Positions 16,098 to 24,151 of a DNA stretch of 64,000 nt are shown piece after piece. The notes beneath the pieces were generated by a model, which did not search any database, had not been told where the DNA came from, and was given only the letters and a program-made list of their open reading frames with translations. The position numbers and the translations under genes are program-made. The first letter of the stretch is position 1, and each line of letters begins with the position of its first letter. Where the stretch lies: positions 62,001 to 126,000 of the forward strand of contig NZ_JAVKCA010000008.1 of NCBI RefSeq assembly GCF_040222955.1, read 5' to 3'. Source of the DNA: Marinoscillum sp040222955 (GTDB lineage Bacteria; Bacteroidota; Bacteroidia; Cytophagales; Cyclobacteriaceae).

Positions 16098-17335
16098 GGA
16101 ATGAAAAGCTGATCCTGGTGGAGGCACTGTGCCAGTTTCGCGTAGGTTTCCTTTAGCCTCTCATCTGAGAAATCTCCATTGAGGGTGGCAACGATTCTCT
16201 CTGCAAGTGTCCCCTGCGCATTCAGCTGTTCCAGGGTTTCCATCCAGGGCTTCATATACTCGGGCAGGGCCTGCCCCACTTTCTGTATGGCATCCGCCCA
16301 AAACTGTCTACCTGTGACCGGCTGATCATATCCCCAGGCACTGAAGTAGGCCGGGTCCTCTATGAGTGCCACGCTTCCCGACTTTACACAGCCTTTGAAT
16401 ACGTCATACAGGTCCTCCGTTTCAAATGTTTCCTGCACATCAAAGCGCACCAGTTTTTCTTTGACCAAAAGCTTTACCAGGCCAGTCACCAAAGCCACGA
16501 TGGCCAGGTCTGCACTCACACACTCCTGAATGTCGATAATTCTGATCTCAATGGCGCCCCTGTCAAACCTGGCCATGGCACCCCGTGAATTCAGCCATAC
16601 CGGCTTTAAAATGTTATCTGTATCAAACGGCTTGATCGCTGCTGCAATCCGATCATAAACATGCTTTTGATAGGCATATTTGCTGAATAATTTTTCAGGG
16701 ATCACCTTCCCGGTAAGCACGGGAATCTTGGACTGATTCTTTTCGTAGTAGTACAGTCGCTTGTCCATGTATCCGGTAAACTTTCTGTCCAAAACCGGGC
16801 TGGCAGCCGTCAGAGCCGGGATCATGGGCATCATAAACCTGATGGCGGTGTGCAGCCTGGCAAACTCCTCATCATCGTAAAAAGGCAGGTTGATGTGGGT
16901 GCTTTGAAGGTTAGACCAACCATGCCCTCTGCAGCTAAAAATGCGGTCATAAGCCTGGTAAATCTCCTGACTTTCATGCTCCCATAGCCTGGTCTCCTTG
17001 GCGGGATTCATCCATGGATGGGCGGCAGAGGACATGAGCATAGCTCCGCTGGTGGCCAGTTGGCCATTAATTGCCCTCACGTCCAGCACAAACTTATCTC
17101 TCAGCGCTACAAGGTCTCCTGTGGGGCCATTAGACTTCAATTCGATTACGTGGCTCACCAGCTCATTACTCCATGCCGTGAGTCCCTGATCCATTTCTCC
17201 TTCTACTTCACCCTCGGCATTGCGAAGCAGCACATCTGCTATCGGCCTGACATCAAGTGAAGATTGATCGGTGATCATGTATTCGAGTTCTACGCCGTAG
17301 CCCTCGAACAAGTGGAGGCGGGATGTTTTTTCCAT
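16094..17335 (-). CDS. Carboxylate-amine ligase, GCS2 family
   Basis: A 413-aa glutamine-synthetase-fold ligase of the GCS2 (YbdK-like) family. Diagnostic segments are GVELEYMITD near the N-terminus (the Glu pair binds metal), GWSNLQSTHINLPF and NSRGAMARFDRGAIEIRIID. Family members join the gamma-carboxylate of glutamate, or a similar acid, to an amine using ATP. The gene is five bases downstream of the RimK-type ligase and overlaps the next gene by four bases, so the two ligases are almost certainly made together. True glutathione synthesis would need gshB, which is not visible; the RimK-type partner could fill that position. Product unknown. Confidence 0.9.
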   Translation of the reverse strand: MEKTSRLHLFEGYGVELEYMITDQSSLDVRPIADVLLRNAEGEVEGEMDQGLTAWSNELVSHVIELKSNGPTGDLVALRDKFVLDVRAINGQLATSGAMLMSSAAHPWMNPAKETRLWEHESQEIYQAYDRIFSCRGHGWSNLQSTHINLPFYDDEEFARLHTAIRFMMPMIPALTAASPVLDRKFTGYMDKRLYYYEKNQSKIPVLTGKVIPEKLFSKYAYQKHVYDRIAAAIKPFDTDNILKPVWLNSRGAMARFDRGAIEIRIIDIQECVSADLAIVALVTGLVKLLVKEKLVRFDVQETFETEDLYDVFKGCVKSGSVALIEDPAYFSAWGYDQPVTGRQFWADAIQKVGQALPEYMKPWMETLEQLNAQGTLAERIVATLNGDFSDERLKETYAKLAQCLHQDQLFIP

Positions 17336-17340
17336 GGTTC

Positions 17341-18789
17341 TTAAACCAATCGGTTCATAAATTCCTGCATGATCGTTTGGTAGAGTTGGTGCTTAAGCAC
17401 AGCATCTTCCACTCCTTCATCCAGGTTGGGGTTATCATTGATTTCTATAATATAAAATTTCTTGCCTCTTTGTTTGATGTCCACTCCATAGAGCCCATTG
17501 CCGATAAGGGAAGTAGCTTTTACAGCCAGATCTATTAGAGCTTTCGGTGCATCCTCCACAGCAATGGTATCTGCATCCCCTTCATCCGGGGTACCCGAGC
17601 CTTTCCAGTTCACTATCTGCCAGTGATCGGCGGCCATGTAATACCTACACACATACAGGGGCTTTTTGTTGAGTACACCCACCCGCCAATCAAAATCTGT
17701 TGGTATAAACTCCTGTCCAATGACCAGTTCAGAGGTTTGAAAGAAATCTTTCAGCACCTTGATCAGCTCAGCTTCATTTTTTGCTTTTTTCACCCCTTTA
17801 GAAAAGGAACCATCGGGCTGCTTCAGGATGATCGGATATTCGAAACTTGAGGCATTGATCTGGCTCATCTTATCCTTCTTGATGATGTAATAAGCCGGAG
17901 TGGGGATACTGTGGGCTCTGAGCAACTCACTGAGATACACCTTATTGGTACAGCGCAGGATTGATTCCGGGTCATCCATCACCACCAGCCCTTCTGATGC
18001 TGCTTTTTTGGCAAACTTGAAGGTATGATGGTTGACATTGGTGGTTTCGCGAATGAACAATGCATCGTACTGAATGAGCTTGGCAAAGTCATTCCTGGTA
18101 ATAAGGTCCACATTGAAACCCACCTTTTCCCCCGCTTTCACAAAGTTCTGAATGGCCTTCTTATTGGACGGTGGAGTCTCTTCCTCAGGGTTGATCAAAA
18201 TCGCCAGATCGTATTTCTTACGACTGTATTGCTTGTTCAATTTGTTTTTGCCCTGGAGATATTCATCCAGTGCTGTACGCAAGAGCCCTTTTTGATCTTC
18301 GGGTAGTTCACTCAGGTTCAATGGTTTCAGCTGAGTGAGCATCCATTTGTCCTTTTTGGCAAAGCATGCCTTGAGGATAGGTACCTGAAACAGGTTGAAC
18401 AACAAGGTGCTGATCCTGGTAAACTGTGGCTGATATACCTGTCCCAAACAAATGATGAGGTCCAGCTTATCACCTGCTTGCTTTTTGAGGCTTTGCTGTA
18501 TGATATCATCAAAGTCCTCAGCATCTTCTCTCACCAATGCCGGAAAGCGAAAATCCTGAAGGGTGGTGATCTGAGGCATAACTTTATGCCCACGGGCCTC
18601 CGCCAGCAGGGACACATAATACCCTACACTCTGATACTGGTAACTTTTGCAAAGATTGACGACTTTATACTTTCGGGACTTCTGGTAAGTCTCGTTGGAA
18701 AAGTAATCACTTGGTGAAATCAATTCTACATCATCCGGCAGGTCCTTCCACTCGTCCTGTCGCTCTGTTACTATCAGTTTATAAGCCAT
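17341..18789 (-). CDS. RimK-type ATP-grasp ligase with N-terminal RLAN-like domain
   Basis: A 482-aa protein in two parts. Residues 1-190 form the alpha/beta N-terminal domain found on a subset of RimK-like ligases (VVNLCKSYQYQSVGYYVSLL). Residues 190-482 are the ATP-grasp module: FEYPIILKQPDGSFSKGV binds ATP phosphates and FYIIEINDNPNLDEG carries the metal ligands. RimK-type enzymes add amino acids to a carboxylate, for example glutamates on ribosomal S6. Length exceeds RimK itself (about 300 aa). The start overlaps the C39 gene by 11 bases and the stop is five bases before the GCS2 gene. It is the likely core of the amidoligase operon; the acceptor is unknown. Confidence 0.9.
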   Translation of the reverse strand: MAYKLIVTERQDEWKDLPDDVELISPSDYFSNETYQKSRKYKVVNLCKSYQYQSVGYYVSLLAEARGHKVMPQITTLQDFRFPALVREDAEDFDDIIQQSLKKQAGDKLDLIICLGQVYQPQFTRISTLLFNLFQVPILKACFAKKDKWMLTQLKPLNLSELPEDQKGLLRTALDEYLQGKNKLNKQYSRKKYDLAILINPEEETPPSNKKAIQNFVKAGEKVGFNVDLITRNDFAKLIQYDALFIRETTNVNHHTFKFAKKAASEGLVVMDDPESILRCTNKVYLSELLRAHSIPTPAYYIIKKDKMSQINASSFEYPIILKQPDGSFSKGVKKAKNEAELIKVLKDFFQTSELVIGQEFIPTDFDWRVGVLNKKPLYVCRYYMAADHWQIVNWKGSGTPDEGDADTIAVEDAPKALIDLAVKATSLIGNGLYGVDIKQRGKKFYIIEINDNPNLDEGVEDAVLKHQLYQTIMQEFMNRLV

Positions 18790-19510
18790 TGTGCTTTGGG
18801 GATAAAATCAATAAGTTAGCATCATAGGTGACTATTCCCAATAAAATGGAGTTAATCAGCCGCTGAAGGGATACACGATAATGTTGAGTGTCGCTAATGG
18901 GGTTGGCTTCCAGCGGATCGGCTATCTGTGCCACCCTGTTCACAGGATCGTAGCCATACACCACTACAAAATGCCCCGTTGGCTCCCCTTTTATGTCATG
19001 GTATTCATTGATGGCCCCGATCTCTCTGGAACAGTTGTAGAGATAGGTAGCACTCAGCCCGGTCAGTATGGGCTTGTTTTCATTCAAAACCTTCTTGATG
19101 AGCTTGGTGTTTAACTCCTCGAATTTGATTTCCCCACCAAGGCTCAAAAACTTGAGGTATGCATTGGCAGCCACATGAAATCGCTTGGCGGTTTTATAAA
19201 TCTTCTGCTCTTCCAATTTGGCGCGGAGATCCACCCCCTGACTAAACCAGGTAGGGTCAAACATGTGGAGGTTGTAGGTGTACAGTGTGGCTTGATAGCC
19301 TCTGGCCAGTGCGTGATTCCCCAGCATCACGCCCAAAGTGCCTCCGCTCTTCAGGGTTTTCACCTCTGAAATAACCTTTTCCAGCGGCATTGGGTCATTA
19401 AAATACTGATAAACTGCCTGAAGGCAGGTTGGCCCACATGTTTCGTCGTTGGGCTGTGCGTGGATGTCCAAACTTAAAGTCCTGGCATCCAATTCGGGGT
19501 TTTTGATCAA
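18779..19510 (-). CDS. C39-like papain-fold peptidase
   Basis: A 243-aa protein with a C39-like catalytic layout: Cys in NDETCGPTCLQAVY (about C24, also the second Cys), His in GHFVVVYGYD and Asp in QIADPLEANP. C39 peptidases of ABC exporters cut double-glycine leaders. This one has no transporter domains and no membrane segment, so it is cytoplasmic or acts on a cytoplasmic conjugate. Translationally coupled to the RimK-type ligase (11-base overlap) and four bases after the NDH-2 gene. Papain-fold peptidases beside ATP-grasp ligases suggest that the amide or peptide made by the ligase is processed, reversed or transferred by this enzyme. Confidence 0.8.
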   Translation of the reverse strand: MIKNPELDARTLSLDIHAQPNDETCGPTCLQAVYQYFNDPMPLEKVISEVKTLKSGGTLGVMLGNHALARGYQATLYTYNLHMFDPTWFSQGVDLRAKLEEQKIYKTAKRFHVAANAYLKFLSLGGEIKFEELNTKLIKKVLNENKPILTGLSATYLYNCSREIGAINEYHDIKGEPTGHFVVVYGYDPVNRVAQIADPLEANPISDTQHYRVSLQRLINSILLGIVTYDANLLILSPKHNGL

Positions 19511-19514
19511 CGCT

Positions 19515-20843
19515 TTAAACGTCTTCTAAATCCTTATTGATAATCAACCGGTTTCCTCGATTGTAGGTAAAATAATTCCATACCCAATTTAAGAAAACCA
19601 AAAATTTTCTTCTTAACCCAATAATGGAGAACAGGTGTACAAACATCCAGACAAACCAACCAAAAAAGCCTCCAAAAGTAATATTCAGGGGGGCATCCAC
19701 CACGGCTCTGTTTCGTCCCACCGTCGCCATCGTTCCTTTGTCCACATATTTAAATGGCTTCATGGGTTCTTTGCTGAACAACCGCTTCAGGTTTTCGCCC
19801 AAAAGGTCAGCCTGCTGGATGGCCACGGGGGCCAATTGAGGCAGCCCTTTGGGATACTCCTCATCCACCTGCATGGCTACATCTCCCACCGCATAAATGA
19901 ACTCATGTCCCTTCACCAGGTTGAATTTATCCACCAAAATACGCCCTCTCTCCACAGCTCCTTCCCTCAGTCCGGGGATGGTATTGCCTTTTACTCCCGC
20001 TGCCCAAATTAAACAGTTGGTCTTGATGCTGGTGCCATCATTGAGATAGGCCGTTTCACCATCATACTTCTCCACAAGCTTTCCATACTGCACGTTTACC
20101 CCGAAATGAGTAAGGTATTTAGCAGCCTTTTGTCCGGACTTATCAGACATGGGTGGCAGCACCCTGTCCGCCCCTTCTATGAGGTGGATTTTCAATTTTG
20201 TAAAATCAATCTCCGGATAGTCCTTAGGCAGCACGTGCTTCTGTAGCTCCCCTATGGCCCCGGCCAGCTCCACCCCGGTAGGCCCCGCGCCTACTATGAC
20301 GATGTTCATGAACTTTTCCAAAGCCTCATCCTCTGCTTCGTCCAGTTGGAGTGCCTCCTCAAAGTTGGCAATGAGTTTTGTTCTCAACTCAATGGCATCG
20401 CTCATCTCGCGGAGTTTGAAAGCATTTTTTTCCAGTTGTTTGTTGCCAAAGAAGTTGGTAGTGGCACCGGAGGCGATCACCAGAATGTCATATTTCAAAA
20501 AACCAAGATTGGTCTCTATCTTCTTTTCATCCGCGTGGATTTGAGTAACCTTGGCCATCCGGAAATGGAAATTTTTATGATCCTGAAGAAACTCTCTGAG
20601 GGGGCTGGATATGTCCCCCGGGCTGAGCCCCGCAGTGGCCACCTGATAGAGCAATGGAATAAAAGTGTGATGGTTGTGTTTATCCACCATCACTATCTGC
20701 ACTTTTTGTTTGCTGAGTTTCCGTACTAACTCGATGCCCGCAAAACCGCCTCCAATAATCACCACGCGGGTCATCCCGGTCCAGGGTATTCTTTCAGTGA
20801 TTTTATTCCTCCTTTGTACGGGTGCTTCAGTCAATTCTTCCAC
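19515..20843 (-). CDS. Type II NADH dehydrogenase (NDH-2)
   Basis: A 442-aa FAD protein. The FAD-binding GxGxxG is in VVIIGGGFAGIELVRKL (about residue 30), and the NADH-binding Rossmann is VIVGAGPTGVELAGAIGEL (about 180). The AVGDVA motif near 320 is typical of the family. The C-terminus (GGFFGWFVWMFVHLFSIIGL) is the amphipathic membrane-binding part. It oxidises NADH and reduces quinone without pumping protons. The first 24 residues before the FAD motif are an extension; MTRVVIIGGG at 20774 is an alternative start. It is the first gene of the minus-strand run into the amidoligase operon (four-base gap), probably a shared transcript rather than a shared pathway. Confidence 0.9.
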   Translation of the reverse strand: MEELTEAPVQRRNKITERIPWTGMTRVVIIGGGFAGIELVRKLSKQKVQIVMVDKHNHHTFIPLLYQVATAGLSPGDISSPLREFLQDHKNFHFRMAKVTQIHADEKKIETNLGFLKYDILVIASGATTNFFGNKQLEKNAFKLREMSDAIELRTKLIANFEEALQLDEAEDEALEKFMNIVIVGAGPTGVELAGAIGELQKHVLPKDYPEIDFTKLKIHLIEGADRVLPPMSDKSGQKAAKYLTHFGVNVQYGKLVEKYDGETAYLNDGTSIKTNCLIWAAGVKGNTIPGLREGAVERGRILVDKFNLVKGHEFIYAVGDVAMQVDEEYPKGLPQLAPVAIQQADLLGENLKRLFSKEPMKPFKYVDKGTMATVGRNRAVVDAPLNITFGGFFGWFVWMFVHLFSIIGLRRKFLVFLNWVWNYFTYNRGNRLIINKDLEDV

Positions 20844-20908
20844 TTTGCCTTTTGTTTTATTAATCAGATCAGGTTAAATCTTATTAACCTTGCCATTATA
20901 TAAACACG

Positions 20909-20916
20909 CAAAATTA
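20909..20916 (-). promoter_or_regulatory. Bacteroidota -7 element for the NDH-2/amidoligase operon
   Basis: The minus strand reads TAATTTTG, an exact TAnnTTTG match, 65 bases before the NDH-2 start. No good -33 element was found at the usual spacing. The divergent MFS gene starts 62 bases on the other side. Confidence 0.45.
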
Positions 20917-20978
20917 CAACGAGATTCATAGAAGAATGGACACCCGGAATGGCGATATTTTTAAAATAATTTTCAGAC

Positions 20979-22274
20979 ATGGAAAGCAGTAAAAAAGTAG
21001 TGAATTCCTGGTGTATGTACGACTGGGCCAACTCTGTATACAACCTGGTGATCAACACCTCTATTTTCCCGATTTACTACACAGCGGTGACCGCCAATGA
21101 AGCCAATTCTGACAAGGTGAGCTTCTTTGGATTTGAGATGATCAACTCTGTCCTTTACAGCTATGCACTTTCTCTTTCTTACCTTTTGTCGGCACTTATC
21201 CTCCCGCTACTTTCTGGCATAGCCGACTATACCGGCGAGAAGAAGAAGTATCTACGGATATTCACCACACTAGGTGCCATCGCCTGTATGGGCATGTTCT
21301 TTTTTACCTCCGACACACTGGAGTGGGGCATTATCTGTGTACTCTTAGCCAGCCTGGGTTATAGCTCCGGACTGGTGTTTTACGATGCCTATCTACCTGA
21401 AATTGCGCCAGCCAGCATGACTGACCGAATCAGTGCCCGGGGCTATTCCTTTGGATATGCAGGCAGTGCGCTGATGCTTATTCTTAGCCTTGTTCTAATC
21501 ACATTTTATGAATCATTTGGTTTTGCCGATAAAGGTGACGCCACCCGTACCGTTTTTTTACTAGTAGGGCTGTGGTGGATTGGCTTTGCACAGATTCCAC
21601 TCAGGCATCTCCCGTCCAATGTCTTCAACCGAAAACCCACCGGCAGAATCCTCCTCAATGGCTATCTGGAGTTAAAAAAGGTCTTTTTGGCACTGAAACA
21701 TCAGCCCAATATCAAGAAATACCTGCTCGCCTTCTTTTTCTTCAATATGGGGGTGCAAACCATCATGCTACTGGCCACACTTTTCGGCACTAAGGAACTC
21801 AAGCTGGGGTCTGGGGAGCTCATTCCAGTAATACTGATCATTCAATTCGTGGCCATCGGGGGTGCTACACTCTTTGCCCGAATCTCCGACTGGAGAGGGA
21901 ACATTTTCTCACTAAGTCTGATGATTTTTATCTGGGTGGGCATTTGTGTGTTTGCATACACCATCACCTCGGTCAATGAATTTTATATCGTTGCCGTCCT
22001 GGTAGGCCTGGTGATGGGAGGAATTCAGGCTCTTTCGAGGGCCACGTTTTCCAAACTGATCCCTGTGGACACCATGGACCATGCTTCCTATTTCTCTTTC
22101 TTCGACGTAACTTTTCACATCAGTGTAGTACTTGGCACCTTTAGCTATGGATTTATCGAGCAGATCACGGGAAGCATGAGAAACAGTACACTTGCCCTGG
22201 CTTCTTATTTTGTCATCGGTTTTTTGCTTTTGATCTTTGTGAAAATGCCCAAAAACCAACATGCAAAAACTTAA
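20979..22274 (+). CDS. MFS transporter, UMF1/Atg22 family
   Basis: A 431-aa protein with about 12 transmembrane helices. The family-typical start is WCMYDWANSVYNL, and later FWVGICVFAY-like helices end in KMPKNQHAKT. The UMF1 branch is related to the yeast vacuolar amino-acid effluxer Atg22; bacterial members are uncharacterised exporters. A charged loop between helices 6 and 7 (FNRKPTGRILLNGYLELKK) is normal for MFS. It is divergent from the NDH-2 operon and overlaps the next gene by 14 bases. Export of amino acids or peptides is a family-based guess. Confidence 0.85.
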   Translation: MESSKKVVNSWCMYDWANSVYNLVINTSIFPIYYTAVTANEANSDKVSFFGFEMINSVLYSYALSLSYLLSALILPLLSGIADYTGEKKKYLRIFTTLGAIACMGMFFFTSDTLEWGIICVLLASLGYSSGLVFYDAYLPEIAPASMTDRISARGYSFGYAGSALMLILSLVLITFYESFGFADKGDATRTVFLLVGLWWIGFAQIPLRHLPSNVFNRKPTGRILLNGYLELKKVFLALKHQPNIKKYLLAFFFFNMGVQTIMLLATLFGTKELKLGSGELIPVILIIQFVAIGGATLFARISDWRGNIFSLSLMIFIWVGICVFAYTITSVNEFYIVAVLVGLVMGGIQALSRATFSKLIPVDTMDHASYFSFFDVTFHISVVLGTFSYGFIEQITGSMRNSTLALASYFVIGFLLLIFVKMPKNQHAKT

Positions 22275-22704
22275 TCTACCATCCAGTGACTTCAAGTTAA
22301 AAAGCGAGGAGGGCAATCAGTTTATTTTCGACATTGTCCGAAAAAAATATCTGGTACTCACCCCCGAAGAATGGGTGAGACAGCATTTTATTCACCTCAT
22401 GGTGAATCATCTGGCCTACCCAAAGTCACTGATCAAAGTGGAAACAGGTCTTGCTTATTTCAAATCGGCCAAGCGAAGTGATATCGTTCTTTGCGATAGG
22501 GAAGGCGGTAATTTTTTATTGGTAGAGTGTAAAGCTGCCGATGTGAAAATAGACCGAAAGACCCTGAATCAGATCAGTGTATACAATAAGGAATTAAAGG
22601 CCCGCTATGTGGCTATCACGAATGGCCTCCTGCACTTTATCTGGGAGTATAGCAGTGACCTGAATCAATACACCCAACTCAAGGAATTTCCAAAATTCCA
22701 TTGA
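22261..22704 (+). CDS. HsdR N-terminal-domain protein
   Basis: A 147-aa protein corresponding to the N-terminal nuclease-type domain of type I restriction HsdR subunits. The PD-(D/E)XK core is visible as RSDIVLCDREGGNFLLVECKA (D, then ExK). No helicase part, and no hsdM or hsdS, is present. Stand-alone proteins of this type are common in Bacteroidota and are unlikely to be restriction enzymes. The start lies inside the MFS gene (14-base overlap). A hairpin terminator is ten bases past the stop. Confidence 0.8.
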   Translation: MQKLNLPSSDFKLKSEEGNQFIFDIVRKKYLVLTPEEWVRQHFIHLMVNHLAYPKSLIKVETGLAYFKSAKRSDIVLCDREGGNFLLVECKAADVKIDRKTLNQISVYNKELKARYVAITNGLLHFIWEYSSDLNQYTQLKEFPKFH

Positions 22705-22713
22705 GCATAAAAA

Positions 22714-22736
22714 AAGGGTGTCAATGCGACACCCTT
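22714..22736 (-). terminator. Hairpin terminator between HsdR-N gene and ald
   Basis: AAGGGTGTC-AATGC-GACACCCTT is a perfect 9-bp stem. On the minus strand it is followed by a T run (complement of the A run at 22709-22715), so it ends ald transcription. It may also slow the plus-strand transcript. Confidence 0.85.
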
Positions 22737-22762
22737 CACTTCTATTAACCAAAGCTTTATTT

Positions 22763-23875
22763 CTACAAAAATTTCTCAGCCGGAGCAAAAGGAAGATTGA
22801 AGGCTTTTGCTACCCCTTCGTATACAATTTCTCCGTTGATGACATTCAGACCAAGAAGTAATTCTCTATTGTCCTGACATGCCTTTTTCCATCCTTTATT
22901 CGCCAGCTGCATGGCGTATGGGAGGGTAGCATTTGTAAGTGCCAATGTAGAGGTATACGGCACAGCTCCTGGCATGTTGGCCACACAGTAGTGCAGGATA
23001 CCATCAATCACATAGGTAGGATCCTGATGTGTGGTAGGTCGGCAGGTTTCGATACATCCACCCTGATCCACTGCTACATCCACCAGAACTGTACCAGGGT
23101 TCATTTCCTTCAGCATATCTCGTGTGATCAGGTGAGGTGCCTTGGCACCTGGTATCAATACTGCACCTACGATGAGGTCATGGTTTCTGATCAGTTCGCG
23201 AATATTGAACTCATTGGACATGAATGTATTCACGTTGGCAGGCATTACGTCATCGAGGTATCGCAATCTCGGCAGGCTCACATCCATAATAGTGACATCT
23301 GCACCCATACCCGCAGCCATTTTCGCCGCATTGGTACCAACCACTCCACCACCCAGGATCAAAACCTTGGCAGGACGAACACCTGGTACACCTCCGAGTA
23401 AAATACCTCTTCCACCCATAGGTTTCTCCAGGTATTTGGCTCCTTCCTGAATGGACATTCTACCGGCTACTTCAGACATAGGCACCAAAAGAGGCAGAGA
23501 TCTGTCTGGTTTCTCTACGGTCTCATAGGCAAGACAAACCGCCCCACTCGCCATCATGGCTTTAGTCAGCGGCTCGTAAGAAGCAAAATGGAAATAGGTG
23601 AACACCAACTGATCCTTCTTAATCAGCTTATATTCAGGCTCTATTGGCTCCTTTACTTTCATGATCATCTCAGCGATGGCATAAGTCTCCTCTATGGTGG
23701 GGAGCACCGTGGCTCCAGCCTCTTCATATTGCTCATCTGTAAACCCACTACCCAGACCGGCGGTAGATTGTACATATACTTGATGTCCGTTTTTAGAAAG
23801 TTCAATGACACCTGCAGGGGTGACAGCCACTCTGTTTTCGTTGTTTTTAATCTCCTTTGGAACGCCGATAATCAT
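22763..23875 (-). CDS. ald: Alanine dehydrogenase
   Basis: A 370-aa protein, the normal length. It has the N-terminal substrate domain (MIIGVPKEIKNNENRVAVTP), the NAD-binding VLILGGGVVGTNAAKMA, and the C-terminal INGEIVYEGVAKAF. It catalyses reversible NAD-linked deamination of L-alanine to pyruvate and ammonia. Key residues R15 and K74-like positions fall in conserved segments (NRVAVTPAG, IMKVKEPIEPEY). Single-gene unit with its own -7 element and terminator. Confidence 0.95.
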   Translation of the reverse strand: MIIGVPKEIKNNENRVAVTPAGVIELSKNGHQVYVQSTAGLGSGFTDEQYEEAGATVLPTIEETYAIAEMIMKVKEPIEPEYKLIKKDQLVFTYFHFASYEPLTKAMMASGAVCLAYETVEKPDRSLPLLVPMSEVAGRMSIQEGAKYLEKPMGGRGILLGGVPGVRPAKVLILGGGVVGTNAAKMAAGMGADVTIMDVSLPRLRYLDDVMPANVNTFMSNEFNIRELIRNHDLIVGAVLIPGAKAPHLITRDMLKEMNPGTVLVDVAVDQGGCIETCRPTTHQDPTYVIDGILHYCVANMPGAVPYTSTLALTNATLPYAMQLANKGWKKACQDNRELLLGLNVINGEIVYEGVAKAFNLPFAPAEKFL

Positions 23876-23907
23876 AATTTTGAGTCAAATTTGGGTGTTT
23901 ATTTGAG

Positions 23908-23915
23908 CAAAGATA
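23908..23915 (-). promoter_or_regulatory. Bacteroidota -7 element of ald
   Basis: The minus strand reads TATCTTTG, exact to TAnnTTTG, 32 bases before the ald ATG. No convincing -33 TTTG at 19-23 bases upstream. Confidence 0.55.
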
Positions 23916-24101
23916 AATGGCCCAAATCACAAATAATTAGCCGTTTTGAAATTCGATAGAAGCAATCACCCTTATATCCTTTATTGAAATAATATTCTGT
24001 TTAATGCTCCAATTCGGAATATTATATTTTATGAAAACGATTAAACTCCTCCTTTCAGTAACTTTATATCGTTATTTCAAAGAAAATTCCCGCTAATTTA
24101 T

Positions 24102-24109
24102 TAGATTTG
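24102..24109 (+). promoter_or_regulatory. Bacteroidota -7 element of the E1 gene
   Basis: TAGATTTG fits TAnnTTTG and lies 42 bases before the ATG at 24152. The -33 region is weak. The 276-nt gap between ald and this gene holds only these two promoters and AT-rich DNA. Confidence 0.45.
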
Positions 24110-24151
24110 TGATAGTTCTTTTTCATTCTCATTTTTACATAAATTCTTCCT

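Noticed and set aside
15366..16127. Histidine-degradation (hut) function for the N-formylglutamate amidohydrolase-like gene
   Set aside because: No hut genes lie nearby, and the gene is coupled to ligases, so the annotation by name is doubtful.
22261..22704. Remnant of a type I restriction locus
   Set aside because: Only the small HsdR-N type protein is present with no helicase, methylase or specificity gene; stand-alone proteins of this type are common and not remnants.
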